From positions 62,001 to 126,000 of the forward strand of contig CABDWT010000002.1 in NCBI GenBank assembly GCA_901456055.1: a stretch of DNA of 64,000 bases, written 5' to 3'. The notes under the pieces were generated by a model. The model ran no database searches, had not been told where the DNA came from, and was given only the letters and a program-made list of their open reading frames with translations. The position numbers and the translations under genes are program-made. This DNA comes from Phytobacter ursingii (GTDB lineage Bacteria; Pseudomonadota; Gammaproteobacteria; Enterobacterales; Enterobacteriaceae). Shown here one piece after another: positions 45,761-57,048 of the stretch. How positions within the stretch are numbered: position 1 is the first letter of the stretch; every line of letters begins with the position of its first letter.

Positions 45761-47209
45761 TTACGGACGATAGACCTTCACGTTGTTAAAACCCTGCTCG
45801 CGCAGATAAAGCGCCTGCAGGCGGCTCATCACCCCACGCTCACACCACAGCAGCCAGGTTTTGCTCTGATCAAGGTCGCCAAATTTGGTACTCAGCTTAT
45901 AGAACGGCAGCGACACCACGTCGATGCCTTCCACCGCCAGCGGCTTATCGTCCTGCTCGTCAATGGAGCGGATATCGAGAATGACATCGTTCGGACCAAA
46001 GCCGCTGACCGTTTCAACCTCCACAACCGTTTCGCTGGTCTGCGCAGCGATTTCGCGAATATCGATATTCGAGGCCTCTTCCACCACCCGGTCGAGAATG
46101 GCGAAATCGAAGTTCTCCTCTTCCGCTTCGATTTTGGCCTTCACGGCTTTCACCGTCGGGCTTTTCGAAATGACACCGCAATATTCCGGCATGGTACGGG
46201 CGAAATCTTCGGTCCCGATTTCACGCGCCAGATCGATGATGTGCTCTTTATCGTAAGAGATCAGCGGGCGCAGGATCAGGGTATCGGAGACGTTATCAAT
46301 CAGGCGCAGGTTGGTCAGCGTCTGGCTGGAGACCTGGCCAAGCGCTTCACCGGTCACCAGAGCCTGCACACCATAGCGCTCGGCAACTTTGGAGGCCGCA
46401 CGTACCATCATACGTTTGAGTACGACACCCATCTGACCGTCGTCGACTTTTTCGAGGATCTCGCCGACCACGGGCTCAAAATTGATCGCGACGAACCGCA
46501 CGCGGTGGGAGCTGCCAAAGCGGTTCCACAGGTAATGCGCAACCTGGCGCACGCCAATCTCATGCGCGGCGCCACCCAGGTTAAAGAAACAGTAATGCAC
46601 GCGACAGCCGCGACGCATCAGCATATAGCTTGATACGCCAGAGTCAAAACCACCGGAAATTAGTGACAGCACATCTTCCTGCGTACCAATCGGGAAACCA
46701 CCAATACCTTCGTAACGGCCTTTCACCAGCAGCAGGCGATCATCTTCGATCTCCAGATTCACGGTGACATCCGGGTGCGTCAGTTTCACGCGGGCGGTCT
46801 CAACGTGCTGATTCAAACCGCCGCCGACGTAGCGTTCCACTTCAATCGAACTGAACTCGTGCTTGCCGCGACGTTTAACCCGCACGCAGAACGTTTTGCC
46901 TTCAATCTTCTCGCGATATTGCACCAGCGCTTTTTCGAAAATATCGTGCAGAGAGGTGAACGGTACATCTTCCACCTCCAGAATATGGTGAATACCCGGG
47001 ATACGGGTCAGCGCGTCGCGAATCACCAGACGTTGGTTTTCATCTTTGGCGCGCACTTCGATATTATCCCAGTGACGGACCACAGCGAGGGTCTCATCAT
47101 ACTGCTTAAGAACGTTACGAATGTTCCCGGTAAGAATTTTAATAAAGCGCAAACGCACAGATTGGCTTTTGATGGTGATTTCCGGGAACAATTTAATGAT
47201 AAACTTCAT
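45761..47209 (-). CDS. thiI: tRNA 4-thiouridine synthase / thiazole sulfurtransferase ThiI
   Basis: A 482-residue protein that moves sulfur from IscS to tRNA U8 and to ThiS for thiazole synthesis. The domain order is N-terminal ferredoxin-like and THUMP ([16 protein letters not shown]), PP-loop ([15 protein letters not shown]), and C-terminal rhodanese with the persulfide Cys in [12 protein letters not shown] (family Cys456). The disulfide partner is in MPEYCGVI. I chose the ATG at 47209 ([15 protein letters not shown]); the longer frame runs toward an ERIC element. Confidence 0.97.
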   Translation of the reverse strand: MKFIIKLFPEITIKSQSVRLRFIKILTGNIRNVLKQYDETLAVVRHWDNIEVRAKDENQRLVIRDALTRIPGIHHILEVEDVPFTSLHDIFEKALVQYREKIEGKTFCVRVKRRGKHEFSSIEVERYVGGGLNQHVETARVKLTHPDVTVNLEIEDDRLLLVKGRYEGIGGFPIGTQEDVLSLISGGFDSGVSSYMLMRRGCRVHYCFFNLGGAAHEIGVRQVAHYLWNRFGSSHRVRFVAINFEPVVGEILEKVDDGQMGVVLKRMMVRAASKVAERYGVQALVTGEALGQVSSQTLTNLRLIDNVSDTLILRPLISYDKEHIIDLAREIGTEDFARTMPEYCGVISKSPTVKAVKAKIEAEEENFDFAILDRVVEEASNIDIREIAAQTSETVVEVETVSGFGPNDVILDIRSIDEQDDKPLAVEGIDVVSLPFYKLSTKFGDLDQSKTWLLWCERGVMSRLQALYLREQGFNNVKVYRP

Positions 47210-47270
47210 GGCGGCAATGGTTCGTTGGTAAGCCCGACGGGGCATGTAATGGAAAATAGTACAGCAGCCC

Positions 47271-47397
47271 TTATACACAAAATCATTCAAAATGCTTCGC
47301 GGCGGCAACTGAGTGAACCCAGGAGCTTACCTACGTAAGTCACTGGGGTGAACAAAGGCAGCCAACAAAGAAGCAGTTTGAAGGATGAAGTGTATAA
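47271..47397. repeat. ERIC element (127 bp)
   Basis: Terminal inverted repeats start TTATACAC and end GTGTATAA. The core contains GTGAACCCAGGAGCTTAC and AAGTCACTGGGGTGA, matching the conserved ERIC core. The length is exactly the canonical 127 bp. It lies 61 bp upstream of thiI and 141 bp upstream of xseB. Confidence 0.9.
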
Positions 47398-47538
47398 CGC
47401 GGCTGCCATCCAGGCGCGGAAGTATACCACCATCGCGAAGCTCCTGGGCATTTTGCATGACCATTGCGCGTTATTTGCTAAGCCTCACGACTTCGCTACC
47501 ATATCGTAGTCGGTATCAATAAGAGTCAGACATTCACT

Positions 47539-47781
47539 ATGCCAAAGAAAAACGACGCACCCGCCACATTTGAAACGGCGTTAAGCGAGCTGGAACAGAT
47601 TGTTACTCGTCTTGAAAGCGGCGATCTTCCGCTGGAAGAGGCCCTTAATGAATTCGAACGCGGCGTACAGCTTGCCCGTCAGGGTCAAGTGAAACTCCAG
47701 CAGGCGGAACAGCGCGTACAGATTTTGCTGTCCGACAATGAAGAAGCGCCTCTCACGCCGTTCACACCGGATAACGAGTAA
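47539..47781 (+). CDS. xseB: Exodeoxyribonuclease VII small subunit
   Basis: An 80-residue small subunit of the single-strand exonuclease that joins XseA in DNA repair. The canonical start is [36 protein letters not shown]. Its TAA stop is directly followed by the ispA ATG, so xseB-ispA-dxs form an operon as in E. coli. Confidence 0.97.
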   Translation: MPKKNDAPATFETALSELEQIVTRLESGDLPLEEALNEFERGVQLARQGQVKLQQAEQRVQILLSDNEEAPLTPFTPDNE

Positions 47782-48681
47782 ATGGACTTTAGCCAACAAT
47801 TACAGGCCTGTGTCGAACATGCCAATGATGCATTGCGGCGGTTTATTGCCCCCCTTCCCTTTCAGAACACTCCTCTGGTTGAGGCAATGCAGTATGGCGC
47901 ACTATTAGGCGGTAAACGTCTGCGTCCGTTCCTGGTCTATGCGACCGGCAGCATGTTTGGCGTCAGCCGGGAAACCCTGGATGCCCCTGCCGCGGCGGTT
48001 GAGTGTATTCACGCGTATTCGTTGATTCACGATGACCTGCCTGCCATGGACGACGATGATTTACGTCGCGGCCTGCCTACCTGCCACATCAAATTCGGCG
48101 AAGCCAATGCGATACTGGCCGGAGATGCGCTGCAAACGCTGGCGTTCACTATACTCAGCGATGCGCCCATGCCAGAAGTGGCAACGCAAGATCGCCTTGC
48201 CATGGTTCGTGAACTGGCTATTGCCAGCGGTGCTGCGGGTATGTGCGGGGGTCAGGCTCTGGATCTCGCCGCAGAAGGTCAGCAGGTCGATTTAGCCGCG
48301 CTGGAGCGCATTCATCGCCACAAGACAGGCGCGTTAATTCGCGCGGCGGTAAGAATGGGTGCGCTGAGCGCGGGCAATACAGGCCATCAATGGTTGCCGG
48401 TGCTGGATAAGTACGCCGAAAGCATCGGTCTGGCCTTCCAGGTTCAGGATGACATCCTGGATGTTGTCGGCGATACTGCGACACTTGGTAAACGCCAGGG
48501 CGCCGATCAGCAGCTCGGCAAAAGCACCTATCCTGCGTTACTGGGCCTTGAGCAAGCCCGGATGAAAGCCCGCGATCTGATTGCCGATGCTCGCCAGTCT
48601 CTGGATCTTCTGGCGGCGCAATCACTGGATACAACGGCACTGGAAGCACTGGCGAATTACATAATCCAGCGTGATAAATAA
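47782..48681 (+). CDS. ispA: Farnesyl diphosphate synthase
   Basis: A 299-residue prenyltransferase that condenses IPP with DMAPP and GPP to farnesyl diphosphate. The first aspartate-rich motif begins at Asp84-Asp85 (HDDLPAMDDDDLRRG) and the second is FQVQDDILD. The product feeds ubiquinone, undecaprenyl phosphate and heme O synthesis. The start abuts the xseB stop with no gap. Confidence 0.98.
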   Translation: MDFSQQLQACVEHANDALRRFIAPLPFQNTPLVEAMQYGALLGGKRLRPFLVYATGSMFGVSRETLDAPAAAVECIHAYSLIHDDLPAMDDDDLRRGLPTCHIKFGEANAILAGDALQTLAFTILSDAPMPEVATQDRLAMVRELAIASGAAGMCGGQALDLAAEGQQVDLAALERIHRHKTGALIRAAVRMGALSAGNTGHQWLPVLDKYAESIGLAFQVQDDILDVVGDTATLGKRQGADQQLGKSTYPALLGLEQARMKARDLIADARQSLDLLAAQSLDTTALEALANYIIQRDK

Positions 48682-48761
48682 ACAATACGCTTTGAATCGT
48701 CCGGGTTGCCGAAAGGCAAAAACATCGCCCAATGGATGACGAGCAACACGATGAGTCTCTG

Positions 48762-50624
48762 ATGAGTTTTGATATAGCCAAATACCCGACCCTGGCACTT
48801 GTTGATTCCACCGCGGAATTGCGTTCGCTGCCAAAAGAGAGCCTGCCAAAGCTGTGCGACGAACTGCGTCGCTACCTGCTCGACAGCGTGAGCCGCTCCA
48901 GCGGACACTTCGCCTCCGGGCTTGGCACGGTTGAACTGACCGTGGCACTGCATTATGTCTATAACACGCCATTTGATCAGTTAATCTGGGATGTTGGCCA
49001 CCAGGCTTATCCGCACAAAATTCTTACAGGTCGGCGCGATCGTATTGGTACTATCCGGCAGAAAAACGGCCTGCATCCTTTTCCGTGGCGTGGTGAAAGT
49101 GAATACGATGTATTAAGCGTCGGTCACTCCTCCACATCCATCAGCGCGGGCATTGGCGTTGCCGTTGCCGCAGCGAAAGAAGGCAAGCAGCGCCGCACCG
49201 TCTGCGTGATTGGCGATGGCGCGATTACCGCCGGGATGGCATTTGAAGCCATGAACCATGCAGGCGATATCCGCCCGGATATGCTGGTTGTGCTGAACGA
49301 CAATGAGATGTCGATTTCTGAAAATGTCGGCGCGCTGAATAACCATCTGGCGCAGTTACTCTCCGGTAAACTCTATTCCACGTTACGCGAAGGCGGTAAA
49401 AAGGTGCTTTCCGGCGTGCCGCCGATCAAAGAGCTTATCAAGCGTACCGAAGAACATATCAAAGGCATGGTGGTGCCCGGCACCCTGTTTGAAGAGCTGG
49501 GTTTTAACTACATTGGCCCGGTCGATGGTCACGATGTTCTGGGGCTTATCAATACGCTTAAGAATATGCGCGGTCTGAAAGGCCCGCAGTTCCTGCATAT
49601 CATGACCAAGAAAGGCCGGGGCTATGAGCCCGCTGAGAAAGACCCCATCACCTTCCATGCGGTGCCAAAATTCGACCCGACCAGCGGTACCCTGCCAAAA
49701 AGCAGCGGCGGTATGCCGAGCTATTCGAAGATTTTCGGCGACTGGCTGTGCGAAATGGCGGCAAAAGACAGCAAGTTGATGGCGATTACCCCCGCGATGC
49801 GTGAAGGTTCAGGCATGGTGGAATTTTCCCGCAAATTCCCGGATCGCTATTTCGATGTTGCGATCGCTGAACAGCACGCGGTGACCTTTGCCGCCGGGCT
49901 GGCGATTGGCGGTTATAAGCCAGTGGTCGCCATCTACTCTACCTTCCTGCAGCGCGCCTATGATCAGGTGATCCACGACGTGGCTATCCAGAAACTGCCG
50001 GTGTTGTTCGCTATTGATCGCGCAGGGATTGTCGGCGCGGATGGCCAGACCCATCAGGGAGCGTTTGATATTTCTTACCTGCGCTGTATCCCTGACATGG
50101 TTATCATGACGCCAAGCGACGAGAACGAATGCCGCCAGATGCTGTTTACCGGATACCACCACAACGCAGGCCCGAGCGCCGTGCGCTACCCGCGTGGCAA
50201 CGCGGTTGGCGTAACGCTTGAACCGCTGGAAAAACTGCCATTAGGTAAAGGCGTCGTGAAGCGTGAAGGTGAGAAAATCGCCATCCTTAACTTCGGTACC
50301 TTATTGCCGGAAGCCGCAAAAGCCGCAGAAGAACTTAACGCCACGCTGGTCGATATGCGTTTCGTTAAACCGCTTGATGACGCACTGATTCTTGCGCTGG
50401 CGGAACGGCATGACGCGCTGGTTACGCTGGAAGAAAACGCCATCATCGGTGGCGCGGGCAGCGGCGTGAACGAGCTATTAATGTCGCAGCGTAAACCGAT
50501 TCCTGTGCTGAATATTGGCCTGCCGGACTTTTTCATTCCGCAGGGAACCCAGGACGAAGCACGTGCTGAGCTGGGGCTGGATGCGGCGGGTATTCAAAAC
50601 CGTATCACGCGCTGGCTCGCATAA
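48762..50624 (+). CDS. dxs: 1-deoxy-D-xylulose-5-phosphate synthase
   Basis: A 620-residue thiamine-diphosphate enzyme that joins pyruvate and glyceraldehyde 3-phosphate, the first step of the MEP isoprenoid pathway. The catalytic His49 precedes the GHQAYPHKI stretch. The ThDP-binding motif is [18 protein letters not shown]...LNDN. The transketolase pyrimidine domain includes [18 protein letters not shown] chose the ATG at 48762 ([16 protein letters not shown]), matching the E. coli length; an upstream in-frame ATG adds ten residues. Confidence 0.98.
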   Translation: MSFDIAKYPTLALVDSTAELRSLPKESLPKLCDELRRYLLDSVSRSSGHFASGLGTVELTVALHYVYNTPFDQLIWDVGHQAYPHKILTGRRDRIGTIRQKNGLHPFPWRGESEYDVLSVGHSSTSISAGIGVAVAAAKEGKQRRTVCVIGDGAITAGMAFEAMNHAGDIRPDMLVVLNDNEMSISENVGALNNHLAQLLSGKLYSTLREGGKKVLSGVPPIKELIKRTEEHIKGMVVPGTLFEELGFNYIGPVDGHDVLGLINTLKNMRGLKGPQFLHIMTKKGRGYEPAEKDPITFHAVPKFDPTSGTLPKSSGGMPSYSKIFGDWLCEMAAKDSKLMAITPAMREGSGMVEFSRKFPDRYFDVAIAEQHAVTFAAGLAIGGYKPVVAIYSTFLQRAYDQVIHDVAIQKLPVLFAIDRAGIVGADGQTHQGAFDISYLRCIPDMVIMTPSDENECRQMLFTGYHHNAGPSAVRYPRGNAVGVTLEPLEKLPLGKGVVKREGEKIAILNFGTLLPEAAKAAEELNATLVDMRFVKPLDDALILALAERHDALVTLEENAIIGGAGSGVNELLMSQRKPIPVLNIGLPDFFIPQGTQDEARAELGLDAAGIQNRITRWLA

Positions 50625-50669
50625 CCCCCGCTGGCGCTCCTGCTATGCTTAACGGTAACGTTTTTAACC

Positions 50670-50796
50670 CTACTCTAAAAAGTTCGGGTTACAGGAAGGC
50701 GGCAAGTCAGTCAGTCCCCGGGAGCATAGACAACTCTTTGACTGGGGGGCACTGACGCAGGCAACGCACCTGTAACTCGAAATATGACGAGCATAA
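50670..50796. repeat. ERIC element (diverged)
   Basis: It aligns along its length with the copy at 47271-47397: GGCGGCAAG, CCGGGAGC, GACTGGGG, GCAACGCACCTG and ATGACGAGCATAA are recognisable. The central palindrome is more diverged. It lies just upstream of yajO, so it is transcribed in the leader if the promoter is distal. Confidence 0.82.
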
Positions 50797-50810
50797 GCAG
50801 GAGTGGAACC

Positions 50811-51785
50811 ATGCAATACAACACATTAGGAAAAACAGATCTAAAAGTTTCCCGCCTTTGCCTTGGCTGCATGACTTTTGGCGAGCCAGACCGTGGTAAC
50901 CACGCCTGGACCCTGCCAGAAGAGAGCAGCCGTCTTATTATCCAGCACGCCCTGAATGGCGGAATTAACTTCTTCGATACCGCAAACAGCTATTCTGATG
51001 GCAGCAGCGAAGAGATCGTGGGTCGTGCGCTACGTGACTTCGCCCGCCGTGAAGACGTGGTGGTGGCCACCAAGGTCTACCATGCGTCCGGCACGCTCAC
51101 AGAAGGTCTCTCCCGTGCGCAAATTCTGCGCTCTATTGATGACAGCCTGCAACGCCTGGGGATGGACTATGTCGATTTACTGCAAATCCATCGCTGGGAC
51201 TACAACACCCCGATTGAAGAGACGCTGGAAGCGCTCAATGATGTCGTAAAATCCGGTAAAGCCCGTTACATTGGCGCATCTTCCATGCACGCTCACCAGT
51301 TCGCGCAGGCGCTGGAATTGCAAAAACAGCACGGCTGGGCGCCGTTTGTGACCATGCAGGATCACTACAACCTCATCTATCGTGAAGAAGAGCGTGAAAT
51401 GTTGCCGCTCTGCTATAAAGAGGGGGTTGCGGTGATTCCATGGAGTCCGCTGGCGCGTGGTCGCCTGACGCGTCCCTGGGGCGAAACCACCGCACGAATC
51501 GTATCGGACGAAGTGGGGAAAAAACTCTACGACGAAAGTGATGAAAACGACGCACAAATTGCTGAACGTCTTGGTTCCATAGCCGAAGAAACCGGCGCTA
51601 CGCGCGCGCAGGTCGCCCTGGCGTGGCTGCTGAGCAAACCCGGTGTTGCCGCACCGATTATCGGCGCATCGCGCGAAGAGCAACTGGAAGAGCTGTTACA
51701 GGCCGTAGATTTAACGCTGAAACCAGAGCAGATCGCCGAAATGGAAACCCCTTACAAACAGCATCCGGTGGTCGGGTTTAAATAA
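50811..51785 (+). CDS. yajO: Aldo/keto reductase YajO
   Basis: A 324-residue NADPH-dependent aldo-keto reductase. The family signature GINFFDTANSYSDGSSEEIVG holds the catalytic Asp and Tyr. VVATKVYH supplies the Lys and LLQIHRWDY the His. The C-terminal cofactor site is IIGASREEQLEELL. In E. coli it is linked to the conversion of ribulose 5-phosphate toward DXP. The ATG at 50811 has AGGAG upstream; a nine-residue extension is unlikely. It follows dxs across an ERIC element. Confidence 0.95.
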   Translation: MQYNTLGKTDLKVSRLCLGCMTFGEPDRGNHAWTLPEESSRLIIQHALNGGINFFDTANSYSDGSSEEIVGRALRDFARREDVVVATKVYHASGTLTEGLSRAQILRSIDDSLQRLGMDYVDLLQIHRWDYNTPIEETLEALNDVVKSGKARYIGASSMHAHQFAQALELQKQHGWAPFVTMQDHYNLIYREEEREMLPLCYKEGVAVIPWSPLARGRLTRPWGETTARIVSDEVGKKLYDESDENDAQIAERLGSIAEETGATRAQVALAWLLSKPGVAAPIIGASREEQLEELLQAVDLTLKPEQIAEMETPYKQHPVVGFK

Positions 51786-51836
51786 TGCGTTAGTGGGTTT
51801 TTGAACGGTCTGGAATATCCCGGATGCGGCGTGAAA

Positions 51837-52053
51837 CGCCTTATCCGGGCTACCTTCCGTAGCTCCGGTAAGTGTCAGCGCCACCGGGGTTTCCCCCGAT
51901 GCGGATACGCCTTATCCGGGCTACCTTCCGTCGCCCCGGTAAGCGTCAGCGCCACCGGGGTTTCCCCCGATGTGGATACGCCTTATCCGGGCTACCTTCC
52001 GTAGCCCCGGTAAGCGTCAGCGCCACCGGGGTTTCCCCCGATGCGGATACGCC
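51837..52053. repeat. Tandem BIME/REP array, three 71-bp units
   Basis: The word CGCCTTATCCGGGCTACC begins at 51837, 51908 and 51979, and the fourth boundary (CGCC) is at 52050, giving a constant 71-bp period. Units differ by only a few bases. Each unit has two palindromic parts (CCGGATAAGGCG type and CCACCGGGGTTTCCCCCGATG). The array lies between convergent yajO and pgpA. Confidence 0.88.
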
Positions 52054-52083
52054 TGCCCGAACAACATCAGATCAGAAATACCG

Positions 52084-52599
52084 CTAGAGAATGCCGATCG
52101 GCCAGTAGTGGCCCAGCGCATACAAAATTCCAGCAGAGATAATGCCGGCCACAATATCGTCAACCATGATCCCCATGCCCCCGTGCACATTGCGGTCAAA
52201 CCAGCGGATCGGCCACGGTTTCCACATGTCGAAAATACGGAAGATCACAAAACCAGCGGCAACCCACTGCCAGTCATTAGTCGGTAGCGCCATCAGGGTA
52301 ATCCACATCCCGATAAACTCATCCCAGACGATACTGCCATGATCGTGCACGCCCATATCTTTCGCCGTACGATGGCACAGATAAACGCCCACGCTAATCC
52401 CCAGCATCACCAGCAGCGAATAGAGCTGCAACGGGAGAAAGGTCATCAGATACCAGAACGGAATGGAAGCTAAAGAGCCCATTGTACCTGGCACGACAGG
52501 GCTTAATCCGCTACCAAACCCTGTGGCCAGTAAATGCCACGGGTTGCTCATTTTCAAACGGCTTTTGGCAATGTCTTTAAAGCGCGGCAAAATGGTCAT
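52084..52599 (-). CDS. pgpA: Phosphatidylglycerophosphatase A
   Basis: A 171-residue inner-membrane phosphatase that makes phosphatidylglycerol. It begins [27 protein letters not shown]. The metal-binding conserved DEFIGMW and the C-terminal [12 protein letters not shown] are present, with several membrane helices. I chose the ATG at 52599, the E. coli start. It overlaps the end of thiL by 23 bp, so it is the last gene of the ribD-ribE-nusB-thiL-pgpA cluster. Confidence 0.96.
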   Translation of the reverse strand: MTILPRFKDIAKSRLKMSNPWHLLATGFGSGLSPVVPGTMGSLASIPFWYLMTFLPLQLYSLLVMLGISVGVYLCHRTAKDMGVHDHGSIVWDEFIGMWITLMALPTNDWQWVAAGFVIFRIFDMWKPWPIRWFDRNVHGGMGIMVDDIVAGIISAGILYALGHYWPIGIL

Positions 52600-53554
52600 A
52601 TCCTTTCCAGTCAAGCGTCACTGTTTTACCTTCGCGGGTAAAATTCAGGCCTTCCACATCAGCGCTCATCTGCCCAATACAGGTCACAGGCACACCCAGA
52701 TGGCCAACGGCTACCTCCAGCGCGCCCCGGTTGATTTCCGGTACGGTAAAGCACAGCTCGTAATCTTCGCCGCCTGATAACGCCCAGCGCAGAGCCTGTT
52801 CCGCATCCACATGACGCAGAATGGCCTGCGAATAAGGCAATGCATTGAGATCGACCCGCGCACCGCAGCCGCTGGCCTTGAGAATATGTCCAAGATCGGA
52901 AATCAACCCATCGGAAAGATCGATAGCCGAGCTTGCCAGATTGCGCATCGCCTGCCCGTGTAAGACACGAGGCACAGGACGCAAGTGTCGCTGCAACAGA
53001 TATTTTGCATCTTGTGCGTCGGCCACCTGCAACTGCTTCTGCAAAATAGCCAGCCCGGCGGCGCTATCCCCCGGTGTGCCGGTGACATAAATCCAGTCAC
53101 CTGGTTTGGCGCCGCTGCGTTTTAAGGCGCGTCCAGCGGGGACATAGCCATGAATACCCAACGTCATCGACAGCGGACCACGGGTCGTATCGCCGCCAAT
53201 GAGTTGCATATCGTAGTAATTGAGCTGTTCGAACAGGCTGTCGCTAAACGCTTTAAGCCACTCTTCATCGACACTCGGCAATGTCAGCGCCAGCGTCAGC
53301 CATGCCGGATCGGCCCCCATAGCCGCCAGATCGCTAATGTTCACTGCCAGTGCTTTATATGCCAGGTCAGCCGGTTCGATATCAGGAAGAAAATGGATGC
53401 CTGACACCAGCGTGTCAGTGCTGATTGCCAGCGTCTGCTTTTCAGGTACGTTGAGCAGTGCGCAGTCGTCGCCAATGCCGGTATCAACGTCACGGCGCGA
53501 GCTTGTTACACGGTCAAAATAACGGGCAATCAGGGAGAATTCGCCGCATGCCAT
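52577..53554 (-). CDS. thiL: Thiamine-monophosphate kinase
   Basis: A 325-residue ATP-dependent kinase for the last step to thiamine diphosphate, the cofactor of Dxs nearby. PurM-like fold motifs are [26 protein letters not shown] and [10 protein letters not shown]. The length equals E. coli. It lies 74 bp downstream of nusB, with a terminator-like hairpin in the gap, and overlaps pgpA. Confidence 0.97.
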   Translation of the reverse strand: MACGEFSLIARYFDRVTSSRRDVDTGIGDDCALLNVPEKQTLAISTDTLVSGIHFLPDIEPADLAYKALAVNISDLAAMGADPAWLTLALTLPSVDEEWLKAFSDSLFEQLNYYDMQLIGGDTTRGPLSMTLGIHGYVPAGRALKRSGAKPGDWIYVTGTPGDSAAGLAILQKQLQVADAQDAKYLLQRHLRPVPRVLHGQAMRNLASSAIDLSDGLISDLGHILKASGCGARVDLNALPYSQAILRHVDAEQALRWALSGGEDYELCFTVPEINRGALEVAVGHLGVPVTCIGQMSADVEGLNFTREGKTVTLDWKGYDHFAAL

Positions 53555-53577
53555 ACGTTATGCCTCAGCAAAGAAAA

Positions 53578-53625
53578 GAAAAAGCCGGATCGAGCGTGTC
53601 AAAACAACGCCCGGCTCCGGCTTAC
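53578..53625 (-). terminator. Terminator-like hairpin between nusB and thiL
   Basis: On the minus strand AGCCGGAGCCGGGCG pairs imperfectly with CCGGCTTTTT across a long loop and is followed by TTTTTC. It may be partial, since thiL is normally co-transcribed with nusB. Confidence 0.45.
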
Positions 53626-53628
53626 GGA

Positions 53629-54048
53629 TCATTTTTTGTGGGGACGGATCGCGGGGGCTGCTTTGTCGAGCACGCCATTTACAAATTTGTGGCTGTCTTC
53701 TGCACCGAAGGTTTTCGCCAGTTCGATAGCTTCGTTAATCGCAACTTTGTACGGGACATCATCACGTTTAGACAATTCGAACAGAGCAATGCGCAGCACC
53801 GCTTTTTCAACCTGGCCCAACTCTTCGAGCAGACGGGACAGGTACGGCTTCATCAGGCCGTCGAGATACGCGCTGTTAGTCGCCACCCCGGTCAACAGTT
53901 CACGGAAGTACAGAACGTCCACATCTTTCACGTCCTGTTCCGCCAGGAACTGGTATTCAACATCAGCGATGTCGTTCTGGGACAACTGCCAGGAGTAGAG
54001 CGCCTGGACGGCACACTCACGGGCGCGGCGACGAGCAGCAGGTTTCAC
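53629..54048 (-). CDS. nusB: Transcription antitermination factor NusB
   Basis: A 139-residue all-helical RNA-binding protein that with NusE binds boxA in rRNA leaders. It begins [24 protein letters not shown] with the arginine-rich N-terminus. The C-terminal [19 protein letters not shown] and FVNGVLDK are canonical. It lies 19 bp downstream of ribE. Confidence 0.98.
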   Translation of the reverse strand: MKPAARRRARECAVQALYSWQLSQNDIADVEYQFLAEQDVKDVDVLYFRELLTGVATNSAYLDGLMKPYLSRLLEELGQVEKAVLRIALFELSKRDDVPYKVAINEAIELAKTFGAEDSHKFVNGVLDKAAPAIRPHKK

Positions 54049-54067
54049 GGAATTCCCCTTACAAAAT

Positions 54068-54538
54068 TCAGGCCTTGATGGCTTTCAATACGTTAATCAT
54101 TTCCAGCGCGGTCAGTGCAGCTTCTGCACCTTTGTTACCGGCCTTGGTGCCAGCGCGTTCGATGGCTTGTTCAATACTTTCAGTGGTCAGAACACCGAAG
54201 GCTACCGGGATTCCACTGTCCTGAGCGACATGCGCCAGGCCATTGCTTGCACCGCCAGCCACATATTCAAAGTGCGCGGTGCCGCCACGGATAACGGTAC
54301 CCAGCGCAATCACCGCGTCATATTTACCGGTTTTCGCCAGTGCGTCAGCCGCCAGTGGCAGCTCATACGCGCCTGGAACCCAAACAACGGTAATGTTGTC
54401 ATCTTTGACCTGACCAATGCGTTTCAGGGCGTCAATCGCACCTTCAAGCAGGCTGTCATTGATAAAGTTGTTGAAACGCGCAATGGTGATGGCGACGCGA
54501 GCGTCCGGGGTAGCAACGTTAGCTTCAATAATGTTCAT
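54068..54538 (-). CDS. ribE: 6,7-dimethyl-8-ribityllumazine synthase
   Basis: A 156-residue lumazine synthase (also called RibH) forming icosahedral 60-mers, the penultimate riboflavin step. Motifs are [43 protein letters not shown] and the catalytic-His region [12 protein letters not shown]. The length equals E. coli. It lies 89 bp downstream of ribD. Confidence 0.97.
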   Translation of the reverse strand: MNIIEANVATPDARVAITIARFNNFINDSLLEGAIDALKRIGQVKDDNITVVWVPGAYELPLAADALAKTGKYDAVIALGTVIRGGTAHFEYVAGGASNGLAHVAQDSGIPVAFGVLTTESIEQAIERAGTKAGNKGAEAALTALEMINVLKAIKA

Positions 54539-54627
54539 ACTCTTCCTTTACAGGTTCATTTCAGACCCCGCAGGGGGGCGGATTTTATCATAATATTTCA
54601 CGCGCTGCCTCCCTTTTACAGCAGAGG

Positions 54628-55731
54628 CTACGCGTGGGTAAGATGCAGGCAGACGTCTGGCCCAACCTGACGTATCTCATTGAATTTAAAAGAGGGTGCA
54701 TCGGCCAGCGCTTCCAGACCTGGCAGCACGCACAGCCCCCGCGCATCCGCGCCCAGCAGTTTTGGCGCAAGATAGACGATCAGTTCATCAACCAGCCCCG
54801 CCTGCAGCAATGCGCCTGCAAGATGAGCCCCCGCTTCCACCCAGATGCTGTTAATCTGCTGTTTGCCCAGCATCATCATCAGCGTGACCAGGTCCGCATG
54901 ACCACGGTGCTCCGGAACAAGGATCTCACGAACGGATTCAGGCCAGGCGCGGCTATCATGACGCGTACGCGCAAACCAGGTCTCCCCCGGCTGCTGCACT
55001 AAAGCATGTTCAGGTGTCACGCGATGCTGACTATCCACCACAATGCGCACCGGCTGGCGCAGGTTTTCCTGGGGATACAATCCCTGGACCTCCGGGTTGA
55101 GTTCCTCCCAGCGTACGGTCAGTTTGGGGTCATCTGCCAGTACCGTCGCGCTACTGGTTAAAATCGCGTGGCTTTGGGCGCGTAAACGCTGGACGTCGCG
55201 TCGCGCCTGCGGCGATGTGATCCACTGGCTCTCGCCGCTGGCCATCGCCGTGCGGCCATCAAGGGATGCGCCAAGTTTAAGCTGGATCCAGGGGAAACCG
55301 GTACGCATGCGCTTTAAAAAGCCTTTATTCAGCGCTTCGGCTTCTGACATCATCAGGCCATGACTGACCTCGATGCCCTCCTGCTGCAGGCGGTACAAAC
55401 CACGCCCCGCAACCTGCGGATTCGGATCCTGCATGGCCGCCACGACGCGGGCAACGCCTGCGGCAATGAGCGCTTCGCAACATGGCGGTGTACGACCATG
55501 ATGGCTGCACGGTTCGAGCGTCACATACGCGGTCGCGCCGCGCGCGCGCTCACCCGCCATTCGCAATGCATGTACCTCAGCGTGCGGCTCACCCGCACGA
55601 TAGTGGAAGCCTTCGCCGACAATTTCGCCGTTATTCACGATCACGCATCCGACATTCGGGTTCGGATGGGTGGTAAAACGTCCGCGCTGCGCCAGTTTTA
55701 GCGCGCGCGCCATGTACATTTCGTCCTGCAT
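54628..55731 (-). CDS. ribD: Riboflavin biosynthesis deaminase/reductase RibD
   Basis: A 367-residue bifunctional enzyme. The N-terminal deaminase domain carries zinc ligands His50, Cys75 and Cys84 and catalytic Glu52 (HAEVHA, PCSHHGRTPPCC). The C-terminal NADPH reductase begins near KLGASLDGRTAMASGES. It acts on the pyrimidine product of GTP cyclohydrolase II. The start is 2 bp after the nrdR stop, so the two genes are tightly coupled. Confidence 0.97.
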   Translation of the reverse strand: MQDEMYMARALKLAQRGRFTTHPNPNVGCVIVNNGEIVGEGFHYRAGEPHAEVHALRMAGERARGATAYVTLEPCSHHGRTPPCCEALIAAGVARVVAAMQDPNPQVAGRGLYRLQQEGIEVSHGLMMSEAEALNKGFLKRMRTGFPWIQLKLGASLDGRTAMASGESQWITSPQARRDVQRLRAQSHAILTSSATVLADDPKLTVRWEELNPEVQGLYPQENLRQPVRIVVDSQHRVTPEHALVQQPGETWFARTRHDSRAWPESVREILVPEHRGHADLVTLMMMLGKQQINSIWVEAGAHLAGALLQAGLVDELIVYLAPKLLGADARGLCVLPGLEALADAPSFKFNEIRQVGPDVCLHLTHA

Positions 55732-55733
55732 GA

Positions 55734-56219
<486 letters not shown>

Positions 56220-56336
56220 TTACCCTGAACTGGCATGACAACAAAGACGAGCCGATTTTGAGACAATGGATAGATGGCAACCCAGCCGTTGCGATCTACC
56301 ATTAAGAACATCCTCATCTTCAAGGAAACAGACAGA

Positions 56337-56879
56337 ATGACAAGACGTTACCTAAGATCCCTGTTGCTGGGAAGCGTTTTCGCCCTTAGCGCCTGTGCGC
56401 AGCAAAGCGAGGTCCGCCAATTGCATCAGGATGTCAGTACCCTGAACAAGGAAATGACCAAACTGAACAAAGAAACGGTGAAAATCACCCAGCAAAACGC
56501 GCTGAATGCAAAATCCAGCAACGGCGTCTATCTGCTGCCGGGTTCCAACACCCCTGCCCGACTGAACAGTCAGATCGGTATGTTGCGTATGACCCTGAAA
56601 GACATCACGCCAAATGCGAACGGCACGCGGGCCACGCTGCGTATTCAGGGAGAGTCTAATGACCCGCTCCCGGCATTCAGCGGCACAGTAGAGTGGGGAG
56701 AAATTCAGGGCACTACTCAGAACTATCAGGAAATTAACGTGCAAAACCAGCTAATTAGCGCACCGGCCAGCACGCTAGCACCAAGCGATGTGGATGTCGC
56801 GCTACAGCTCAATGGTATTACGCCAGAGCAGTTAGGTTTTGTTCGTATCCACGATATTCAACCCGCCAGTCCGCAGTAA
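56337..56879 (+). CDS. yajI: YajI family lipoprotein
   Basis: A 180-residue lipoprotein (DUF3251). The signal peptide is MTRRYLRSLLLGSVFALSAC, with lipobox LSAC and Cys20. A short coiled-coil follows (QLHQDVSTLNKEMTKLNKE), then a beta-rich domain (RLNSQIGMLRMTLKDI). I chose the ATG at 56337 (E. coli YajI is 179 residues); the longer frame begins before the signal peptide. The function is unknown. Confidence 0.92.
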   Translation: MTRRYLRSLLLGSVFALSACAQQSEVRQLHQDVSTLNKEMTKLNKETVKITQQNALNAKSSNGVYLLPGSNTPARLNSQIGMLRMTLKDITPNANGTRATLRIQGESNDPLPAFSGTVEWGEIQGTTQNYQEINVQNQLISAPASTLAPSDVDVALQLNGITPEQLGFVRIHDIQPASPQ

Positions 56880-57048
56880 TTTTTCCCGGCGACACTGTCG
56901 CGCTTATTCATACTTTGTTACGCCTGCACACCCTCCGGATGAAAATCTGGTGGGTGTCATTTATTGGCAACAATGATGATCATCAGTACAATCCCTGCTG
57001 CTGAAAGCACGCAAACGTGAACGCAATCGATTACGTGTGTTTCAGTAA

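Noticed and set aside
50625-50810. Possible riboswitch upstream of yajO
   Set aside because: The structured sequence aligns with the ERIC copy at 47271-47397 and is explained as a repeat.
51801-52287. Overlapping small plus-strand frames after yajO
   Set aside because: They read through the tandem BIME units and into antisense pgpA; repeat-encoded, not genes.
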